Assembly (NCBI RefSeq): GCF_907164915.1
Contig: NC_061862.1
Span: forward strand, 124,434,641-124,498,640
Source: Impatiens glandulifera
Lineage: Eukaryota; Streptophyta; Magnoliopsida; Ericales; Balsaminaceae
Length of the DNA: 64,000 nt
Reading direction: 5' to 3'
Position numbers and translations under genes: made by a program. This document shows positions 56,570 to 64,000 of this stretch, in pieces; the first letter of the stretch is position 1; every line of letters begins with the position of its first letter. The notes under the pieces were generated by a model. The model ran no database searches. It was not told the DNA's origin and worked only from the letters and a program-made list of their open reading frames with translations.

Positions 56570-57230
56570 GTAAGTCAAAGAACTTTTGATGGAAGGTTTA
56601 AGGGAGGCAACTAAAAAGAAAATTAATAGGATTGCTGAAAAAATTATTTAGGAAAAATAGGAATACAACAAAGGTAAGGAACCAATTGTTGATACAAATT
56701 CTGAAAAAATAAATGCAGTAGAAAAATTGGGGAAGTAAGAAGGAATTTAGAAGGTTGGTTACAATGAAAGAATAAATATCTAAGGACTGAAAAATTAAAT
56801 CATAAAGCTCCTGATGCAAGCAAATAAAGGAAAGATTATACTCAACATTCAACAAAGAGAAAATGCAGCAAATAACCGTTCAATTGAATATACACTATTT
56901 TAAGGACTGTAATTTACTGAAGCATGAAGAGTATGAAAATATAGTAAATTTGTCAATTTAAACAATGAGGGAGCTGATGAAATTCCCTAAATCAAAGACT
57001 TATACTTTCAAGAGCAATTCTAGCTAGAAAGTAAACGAAGTTTAGAAAAATAATGCAGGAAAGAAAGCATAGGATCATGCTTATAACGGAAAAATATATT
57101 GGGGCGATGTTAAAACAAAAGTGGAGGTACTCAATTCTCCTTTTGAATTTAAACTGCTAATTGAAGTAGAAGAAAATGTGTTAAGGAATAAAAAAATATA
57201 GTGGTTGGAAACTACATAGGGAAGAACATA
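56570..57230 (+). pseudogene. LINE ORF1 5' remnant (copy A)
   Basis: Lys/Glu-rich degenerate coding like the start of a plant LINE ORF1. Its last 382 bp (56849-57230) are repeated nearly exactly at 58467-58849, where the coding continues into a recognisable ORF1 domain. The sequence change at 57230 is abrupt. Confidence 0.5.
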
Positions 57231-57528
57231 TTGAAAGTGTCAGGATTGCCGGGTCGAGAGCTATGGACAATTTGGATATATATGTGAGAGTAAATGGATA
57301 CTTGGGTCGGATTGTGGGTTGACCCGTCCATAAACTTAAAACGGTTAAAAATAAAATTAAAAATGCTATAGGTATGGTTCGAACTCGCAACCTAACAAAA
57401 CAAGTACAACTTTTTAACCAACTAGGCTAATAACATATAATATATTAAGTTCAACACCAAATTTGATAAACGCGGAACGTTGTATCAATATATTTTTATC
57501 CGTGTGCATCGCACGAGGATCTTACTAG
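57231..57528 (+). mobile_element. Short non-autonomous Helitron-like 3' segment
   Basis: It ends with a short hairpin at 57498-57520 (ATCCGTG / CACGAGGAT around TGCATCG) followed by CTAG at 57525-57528 and then T, the standard Helitron 3' terminus inserted before T. A clear TC 5' terminus is not identified, so the left edge is set where the flanking ORF1 homology stops. Confidence 0.5.
57374..57432 (-). promoter_or_regulatory. tRNA-like A and B boxes
   Basis: Minus strand: A-box-like TAGCCTAGTTGGTTA (57416-57430) and B-box-like GAGTTCGAACC (57375-57385), spaced like an RNA polymerase III internal promoter. No full tRNA cloverleaf and no flanking duplication, so it is either a SINE scrap or chance within the Helitron-like segment. 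Confidence 0.45.
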
Positions 57529-58466
57529 TTTTTTTAATTTTTATTATATATAATATATTAACATTTTTCATCTCTTTCAATATTGTATAAAATATATTAA
57601 CAATTTTTATCTCCTTCGATATTATATAATATTATATACTAATTATTATATCTTTATTTATGCATTTTTCTATTACTAATCCAACCATAATATAAATTGA
57701 AAATCATTTTATATAAATCCTGATATAAATTAAAAATCATTATATATAATAATGTTTCTATATTTATTCAACCTCTAATATAATATATATATATGTGTTT
57801 TTTTTTTCTATATTCATCTTATAAGCATTAGTTTCTCATCATACATAAGAAAATCAAAGTTATCTATTGTAGAAGTAAAAATCGATAAATTTTAATTATT
57901 TGTAAGCCTTGTGAATGAATGAGAGAAATATTGTAGATGAAAGATAATATGAAAAATGGAATCAACCTATTATCAATGAGTGAAAGAAATAATAAGGACG
58001 AAAAAAGAAAAAGAAGATGAAATGATGAAAAAAAATAAAAAGATAAGAAGAAGATGAAATGCTTGAAGAAGAAGAAGAAATTGTGAAGACGGAAGAGAGA
58101 GAAGGAAAAAAAAAGATGAAGAGTTATGTAGATTGAAATTATGATTTTGCTTTAGATAATATAATATAATAATATGGATTGGGCCTATTATATCTATTAT
58201 ATGAGCTTTGAAAAGAGAGGAGGAAAGAGAAAAAATATTGTTTTAAATTTTAATATTAAAAATAAATAAAAAATATATTATATTATCAGGCTCGAAAAAG
58301 CTCGACAAGCCATCGAGCAAGCATTATATGAGCTCGAGTTCGGCTCGAATATTAAACGAGTCGGCTCGAGCTCAGCTTGAACTCGATTAAAGTCAAGCTC
58401 AAGTCGAGCTTTGATCGAGCGGCTCGCGAGTAACTCACGAGCGGTTTGACTCATTTGCAGCCCTAC
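57529..58466. other. Inserted DNA between duplicated LINE blocks
   Basis: 57529-57830 is AT-rich, 57900-58120 is purine-rich (GAAGAAG, AAAAGA), and 58285-58465 is rich in GCTCGA/TCGAGC motifs ending ATTTGCAGCCCTA, like the terminal repeat of small hAT-type elements in plants. The partner TIR is not visible. Confidence 0.5.
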
Positions 58467-60074
58467 TCAACAAAGAGAAAATGCAGCAAATAACCGTTCA
58501 ATTGAATGTACACTATTTTAAGGACTGTAATTTACTGAAGCATGAAAAGTATGAAAATATAGTAAATTGGTCAATTTAAACAATGAGGGAGCTAATGAAA
58601 TTCCCTAAATCAAAGACTTATACTATCAAGAGCAATTCTAGCTGGAAAGTAAACAAAGTTTAGAAAAATAATGCAGGAAAGAAAGCCTATGATCATGCTT
58701 ATAACGGAAAAATATATTGGGGCGATGTTAAAACAAAAGTGGAGGTACTCAATTCTCCTTTTGAATTTAAACTGCTAACTGAAGTAGAGGAAAAATGTGT
58801 TAAGGAATAAAAAAATTCAGTGGTTGGAAACTACATAGGGAAATACATAGTATCCCTCCCAATCAACCAGAAAATCTTAATGAAACAATGGGAGCAGAAG
58901 GGACTAAAGAATGTTTTTGTAAACATACACGATCTCTATTTTCTGCAGTTCAAGAAGGGTCAAACATGAATGATATTCTGAAACATGGGCATACTTATAT
59001 TAGATCCAACTATATGATGCTGGAGAGATGATCTGAAGAATTGAACCTTCTAAGCAAACCAAAGGAAATAACCCATATATAGTTTAAGTTTTGGAATATT
59101 CCAACACACATGTACAATACAGAAGCCCTAAGTCACTTTGCAAGTTTATTGAGGAAACCAGTATACATGGACCCAATTATAGAAGGAGGAGAGAAACTTA
59201 CCTTTGCTAGAATAAACATTAAAGTGCATACTCGAAGTACGCTGCCAAAGAACATTCTAATTGTTAACAAGAAAAGAATGTCTACAATCATGGAAATCTC
59301 ATATCAATGGATGCCACACAAGTGTTCTTTCTACAATACTTTCAACATGCTAGCACTAAATGTGCACAAGCAATTGAGGAAGAGTAAAAGTTCCTAAAAG
59401 CCCAAGAAGAAGAAAAGTAGAAAAATGAAACAGAATAAAGGCAATAAGAAAGGCAAACATGCATAGGAAGAGATCAAAGAAGAATCAGAGAATGAAGAAA
59501 TCAAAGATATAGAAGAAAAAAGTAATGTAGAATCAGATAATGAAGAAATAATGAAATTGATAAAATAAGGGATGATGAAGAAGATAAACCTAAAGGCAAG
59601 TAAGAGGAAGAGGAAGAAGATAAAAGCAAATATATAGAAGAGGAGAAAAATAAAGAGGAAACTAAGGTTATTAATTTTCAAACACGTAAAACTGAAGTAG
59701 AGAAAAGTAGTGACAAAAGCCCTGAAATCTAGAAGAAGAATACCTTTTATCATAAAAGTACGAGTTGATACAAAGGAAGATTAAACAATAGAAGCAGACA
59801 TGCATCATCATCTTCTTCAATTCAATATCCCTTCATGAAGAACGAGAGAGGAAGAAGATAATATGGTTTAAAAGGCGGACATGAAGATAACACATGCTGG
59901 GATAGATAGATTGTAGTCTTTGTTCATTGTAATCTGTGTTCGTAATTTGATTTGACTGCTACCATTCAGAAACTTTTGGATCATTTGTTTGACTAGGGTT
60001 TCTTTAGTTTTGATTATTGACCAACCCATTTTTTGAACTTCTTAATGAAATTGTGTTAAATCGTTTTAAAAAAA
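58467..60074 (+). pseudogene. LINE ORF1 with direct 3' UTR, no ORF2 (copy B)
   Basis: Coding of plant LINE ORF1: a DUF4283-type domain with ILKHGHTYIRSNYMML near 58977-59025 and FWNIPTHMYNTEALSHFASL near 59091-59150, open from 59110 to 59397 with LTFARINIKVHTRSTLPKN. The final ISYQWMPHKCSFYNTFNM resembles the start of the CCHC region. A Lys/Glu-rich degenerate tail follows (59397-59760), then a 3' UTR ending CTTCTTAATGAAATTG and an A run at about 60074, like the tails of the other LINEs here. ORF2 (endonuclease, reverse transcriptase) is entirely absent. Stops near 58802, 59034 and 59079. Confidence 0.72.
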
Positions 60075-60177
60075 AGACTCCAACATTGAGTTATATTATT
60101 AACTTTATATTGTTAAAAAAATGAGTCTATCATATATCTCTTCCTGATACAATTATCTCTTCATGATACAATTATGT

Positions 60178-60732
60178 AACGCTGTACAAACAATATCAAT
60201 ATTTTGTTGAGTTCGAAAGCTGTACACCATTGTCTTATCCAATATTGGAAAATGAGCTTTCAATATGACAAATGTACGTTCTTAATTCTACATGCGCTTA
60301 TTAAATAATTCTTTGTTCGTTCGAGTTTGAACACCTCGTTATAAAATCAAAATCAATAAGCCAATAATGCTCATTTCAATAATGTGACATAAATACTCGA
60401 GTATGAATATATGCATCATCACATAAATAATATTTATCTACAATTTAAAATAAACACATATAATTTTTAAATGTAAAATATAAAATAATAATTTACCTAG
60501 TGCTAGAAATGAATAGTTTGAGAATGTATTATGCATAGTCTTAGTCAACTCTTTAGAATCATGTGTCACTCTTCATTCCATCCAAATAAATATAAATATC
60601 ATATCGAAATCACAAATGGCTAATAATACATTTTTGTAACATTTTCCATTTCTTCTTCCTCTATATCGAACTTGTTCATTTTTTAGAACAATGACATGTA
60701 CTAGAGTTCCATTTGGTGCACCTAGTGCCCCT
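60178..60732 (-). pseudogene. PIF/Harbinger transposase remnant (DDE_Tnp_4 type)
   Basis: Minus strand reads, with frame breaks, GAPNGTLVHVIVLKNEQVRY near 60670-60735 (the family has a catalytic Asp at the N position: GALDGT), a CDFDM-type strip near 60600, then after a non-coding gap KYYLCDDAYIHTR near 60395-60440 and HVELRN near 60275-60295 followed by a strip ending near 60178. The order matches Harbinger-derived nucleases. The first catalytic Asp is changed to Asn and stops are frequent, so it is dead. It also might be a fragment of a HARBI1-like domesticated gene, which I cannot exclude. Confidence 0.72.
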
Positions 60733-61303
60733 AAATAAATGTTAAAATAAATTATGAAATAAAAATTGAAATAATTATATATATATATATAATATTTAAG
60801 ATTAACTTAAATATTTCATAAAGATCACTGGTAAAAAAATGACCTTTACCGACGGTTTTTACCGAAGGTTTTGTAAAACTCTCCTAAATACTCCCGAGAG
60901 GAACACATCCTTCGGTATTAAAAATAGATTCCGAGAGGGGTGTAAAACCTTCGGTTTTATTAATTATTACCGAAAGTTCTACAAAGAACTTTCGGTTTTT
61001 ACATTCCCAAAACACCCAAAAAAATTCTAAGTGTTGGATGTGGGTTAATTGCGAAGGTTTTTGTAAAAACCTTCGGTTTTGAATTCCCTTGGTTTTTTAA
61101 TTACGAAGGTTATTCAAAGAACCTTCGGTTTTGCCTTTTTTGAAAAGATCATTTCCGAAAGTTTGACAAAGAACCTTCGGTTTTGCTCATTAAATAAAAA
61201 TTCTAAATTTGGTAATGGTTTTTTCCGTAGGGCCTTTAATAAACCCTCGGTTTTGACTAATATCAAAACCGAAAGTTTTATGAAAACCTTCGGCATCAAC
61301 CTC

Positions 61304-61310
61304 TATAAAT
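61304..61310 (+). promoter_or_regulatory. TATA box of the coiled-coil gene
   Basis: TATAAAT followed by a CT-rich leader (61322-61370) and a GC-rich segment with CCGCCGCC; 5' UTR intron 61430-61585 with GTAATT donor and ATTTAG acceptor. Confidence 0.6.
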
Positions 61311-61588
61311 ACAAACCCTAACCCTTCTCTTTTTCATTTCACTCATCTCTCCTTTCTCTCTCTTCCGCGCCGCCGCCGCCTGCCTCCTCCAAGCCGGTTC
61401 TTCTCCTCTTCTTCTCCTCTCTCGTTCAGGTAATTTGTTTCATTTGGTTTTTTTTGTTTTGTTTATTATAAGATTTAGATTTCTTAAGTTTATATATATA
61501 TATATATTATAGATCTAGATTTATGCTAGTTTACGTTATTTTTTTTGATTAATATATATATACATATATCTGAAAATGCATTTAGGAT

Positions 61589-61882
61589 ATGGGTGATTCG
61601 ACATGGAAGAGACTTCGGCGTACACCGGAGAAACTGCATCCGTTTTACCAGAATCTGATAGCACAATCAGAAATTGCGGCACGTGAGGAAGAGGTAAGAC
61701 AAATGACGCTGGAAATGGAACAAATCCGATTAAGGGATGCGGAAAGAGGCCGTTTGCTTAGTGAAATTAAAACGGACAGGGCCGAAATGGCCCAAAGATT
61801 AGAGAATCTCGAACAGGAACTTGTGGTGTTGAGGAGTCGACTGAATCAACCACCCCCTCCTTCCACCCCATCTAATAATTAA
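61589..61882 (+). CDS. Small coiled-coil protein inside the CACTA-like element
   Basis: Intact 97-residue ORF starting four bases after a plausible intron acceptor (exon 2 begins 61586). Residues 1-30 are mixed (MGDSTWKRLRRTPEKLHPFYQN). Residues 30-85 are strongly helical and charged with heptad spacing (EEEVRQMTLEMEQIRL, AEMAQRLENLEQELVVLRSRL), a good coiled coil. The end is Pro/Ser-rich. Such tails occur at the C-terminus of plant En/Spm-associated (Ptta) proteins, so it may be a shortened accessory transposase gene; this is inference. No DNA-binding or catalytic motif is visible. The TATA box, 5' UTR intron and intact frame suggest it may be expressed. The ACCGAAGG arrays lie both upstream and downstream. 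Confidence 0.6.
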   Translation: MGDSTWKRLRRTPEKLHPFYQNLIAQSEIAAREEEVRQMTLEMEQIRLRDAERGRLLSEIKTDRAEMAQRLENLEQELVVLRSRLNQPPPPSTPSNN

Positions 61883-62067
61883 TTAATTTCTAGATTTATT
61901 ATATTTTTATTAGTTTTTCCGTACGAACGATGACAATATTTGTATGTGTTTTGTTTTGATATTCATGAATTATTAGTATTATGTTTGGTTGGTTTGGTTT
62001 GGTTTGAATATGTTGTTAATTAATTATATGTTCTATTTGTTTACTTTTCTTATTTTAAAAAAAACAG

Positions 62068-63095
62068 CATGGCCAAAACCGAAGGTTTATTTAAAAACCT
62101 TCGGTTTTGACCCTCTTTTAAAAAAATCTAAAGGTTAAAAACCGAAGGTTTTCAAATAAACCTTCGGTTTTGCCCTTAGATTAAAAATATCTGAAAATTT
62201 TCTAAGTGTGGGGAAGGGTAAAAACCGAAGGTTTTCAAAAAAACCTTCGGTTTTGCCCTTAGATTAAAAATATCTGAAAATTTTCTAAGTGTGAGGAAGG
62301 GTAAAACCGAAGGTTTTCAAATAAACCTTCGGTTTTGCCCTTAGATTAAAAATATCTGAAAATTTTCTAAGTGTGGGGAAGGGTAAAAACCGAAGGTTTT
62401 CAAATAAACCTTCGGTTTTGCCCTTAGATTAAAAATATCTGAAAATTTTCTAAGTGTGGGGAAGAGTAAAAACCGAAGGTTTTCAAATAAACCTTCGATT
62501 TTTCCCTTAGATTAAAAATATCTAAAAATTTTCTAAGTGTGGGGAAGGGTAAAAACCGAAGGTTTTCAAATAAACCTTCGGTTTTACCCTTAGATTAAAA
62601 ATATCTGAAAATTTTCTAAGTGTGGGGAAGGGTAAAAACCGAAGGTTTTCAAATAAACCTTCGGTTTTGCCCTTAGATTAAAAATATCTGAAAATTTTCT
62701 AAGTGTGGGGAAGGGTAAAAACCGAAGGTTTTCAAATAAACCTTCGGTTTTGCCCTTAGTTTAAAAATATCTGAAAATTTTCTAAGTATGGAGAAGGGTA
62801 AAAACCGAAGGTTTTCAAATAAACCTTCGGTTTTTCCCATAGATTAAAAACATCTGAAAATTTTCTAAGTGTGGGGAAGGGTAAAAACCGAAGGTTTTCA
62901 AATAAACCTTCGGTTTTACCCTTAGATTAAAAATATCTGAAAATTTTCTAAGTGTGGGGAAGGGTAAAAACCGAAGGTTTTCAAATAAACCTTCGGTTCT
63001 ACCCTTAAATTAAAAATATCTGAAAATTTTCTAAGTGTGGGGAAGGGTAAAAACCGAAGGTTTTCAAATAAACCTTCGGTTTTGCCATTAGATTA
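62068..63095. repeat. 83-bp tandem repeats, each with a hairpin
   Basis: About a dozen units of about 83 bp. Each holds the inverted pair AAAACCGAAGGTTT / AAACCTTCGGTTTT around a 6-8 base loop (TCAAAT type), then a conserved spacer including GCCCTTAGATTAAAAATATC and TTCTAAGTGTGGGGAAGGG. Units are highly similar, with occasional single changes (for example CCTTCGATTTTT, CTTCGGTTCT). Confidence 0.95.
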
Positions 63096-63399
63096 AAAAT
63101 ATCTTAACTCCTAAATTATTTTGTTTTTAACCAAATAATATTAACTCCTAACTAATATAATCTATTGTGTGTTATATTTTAAAAATTAATATTGTGTTTA
63201 ATGTTAAAGTGTTTATGATTGTGTTTGATTATTATAGATAAGTGTATTTGAATGTTTATGTTTGATTATCTTATGAATGTGTGTAATGTTTGATCATATG
63301 GATTATGTAATATTTGAAGGATATCGAATGTGTTAAATTAATGTTGTTCAAGGTTATTAGAAAAGTGATAAACAAATGAATTTAACAATTGGTAAAGTG

Positions 63400-64000
63400 A
63401 TAATTCCGAAAGTTATATAATTCACTTTCGGAAATAAACCATCAAAACCGAAAGTTTTATATAAACTTTCGGTTTTGACATTTCTCAAGAACGAGGGTTT
63501 TATATAAACCCTTCGGTTTTTATGAATATTTCCGAGAGTTAATTATATAACCTTCGGAATTACCATTTCACAAAATTGTTAAATTAATTGGTTTTCTACC
63601 TTCCAATCTAGACTCCTAAGTAATATAATCAAGTGTGTGTTTTAATTTAAAAAATTTAGATTGTCTTTAATGTTAAAATGTTTATGAATGTGTTTGATTA
63701 TATATAGAAGTGTATATATATGAATGTTTATGTTTGATTATCATATGTATTTGTGTAATGTTTGGTCATATGGATTGGGAAATGTTTTAAGGATATCAAA
63801 TTTGTTAAATTAATGTTCATCAACGTTATTAGAAAGTGAGAAACCAAATAATTTAATCATTTGTGATGTTGTAAAACCGAGAGTTTAATATATAACTTTC
63901 GGAAATATGCATATAAAACGAGGGATTTATCAAAAACTCTCGGTTTTTATAAAATTCAATTTAATTATAAAAATATAAAACCGAGAGTTTAATATACAAC
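63400..64000. repeat. Diverged hairpin motifs, continuing off the window
   Basis: Spaced inverted pairs related to the 83-bp hairpin but altered: CCGAAAG/CTTTCGG, CGAGGGTTT/AAACCCTTCGG, CCGAGAGTT/AACTCTCGG type. Loops are mainly TTATATAA-like. A second block pair (63180-63330 and 63660-63830) repeats the GTTTATG, TTTGATTAT and AAGGATATC spacer. Confidence 0.8.

Larger units (their letters stand above)
60826..64000 (+). mobile_element. CACTA-like DNA transposon end, continuing past the window
   Basis: It begins CACTGGTAAAAAAATGACC at 60826, a CACTA-type terminus, followed at once by many copies of ACCGAAGGTTTT and AAACCTTCGGTTTT in both orientations (60846-61300, 62068-63095, with variants to 64000). 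Subterminal arrays of short motifs in both orientations are the binding region for En/Spm-type transposases. A small gene lies between the arrays. The other end is outside the window, so the 3-bp target duplication cannot be checked. Confidence 0.65.

Noticed and set aside
57374..57432. True tRNA gene
   Set aside because: A and B boxes only; no acceptor stem or anticodon arm can be drawn.
59394..59753. 119-codon hydrophobic ORF that looks like a membrane protein
   Set aside because: Antisense shadow of a Lys/Glu-rich (AAG/GAA) tract in the LINE ORF1 tail.

Overview
This window is nuclear DNA of a flowering plant, probably a eudicot. The evidence is spliced-gene remains, a type I MADS-box gene, plant-type Ty1/copia and Ty3/gypsy retrotransposons primed by initiator tRNA-Met, L1-type LINEs, a tRNA-derived SINE, and PIF/Harbinger, Helitron and CACTA-like DNA transposons. 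The sequence is AT-rich and almost all of it is transposable-element mosaic. I cannot name the species. Only two ordinary host genes are recognisable: one intact intronless MADS gene of the M-alpha kind (5732-6274, minus) and a decayed, intron-containing ribonuclease H2 subunit A pseudogene beside it (2588-5000, plus).

Layout. 1-2061: a dispersed repeat fused to a gypsy pol remnant. 2588-6274: RNase H2A pseudogene and MADS gene. 7607-9735: truncated SIRE/Maximus-like LTR whose short palindrome has expanded into about 1.1 kb of tandem copies. 9886-14768: structurally complete copia element with 5-bp target duplication but broken reading frames. 17040-31090: a nest. An LTR tail abuts a foldback array; the array's loop carries a SINE with a perfect 15-bp target duplication; its other arm carries a LINE fragment and then a 9.5-kb SIRE-like element (20752-30277, minus) that has gag and a long extra ORF but no pol. 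31960-36198: second copia element, internally deleted, with 476-bp LTRs and target duplication GTTGC. 36683-40378: LTR-like piece, two small foldbacks and a third copia remnant. 40600-44699: broken gene resembling the DUF1985 family of transposon-associated plant proteins, split by a 1321-bp solo LTR with target duplication CTTAT. 45632-47658: a 2-kb head-to-head array of ACGT-containing repeats. 48260-51606: fourth copia remnant. 53085-55190: one LINE inserted in another with a 14-bp target duplication. 56101-60074: MITE-like hairpin, LINE ORF1 remains, Helitron end and a 382-bp direct repeat. 60178-60732: PIF/Harbinger transposase remnant. 60826-64000: start of a CACTA-like element running off the window, with about a dozen 83-bp hairpin repeats and a small coiled-coil gene.

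How the parts relate. The strongest candidate for something not well described is the SIRE-like family. Its LTRs, and the region upstream of its extra ORF, carry the same kind of palindrome (TTAGAC, short spacer, GTCTAA), and the extra ORF has its own TATA box. The family appears non-autonomous here, with gag and an accessory protein and no enzymes. The CACTA-like end is a second candidate because palindromic repeats flank a compact gene with a 5' UTR intron. All assignments are by eye; no database search was possible.
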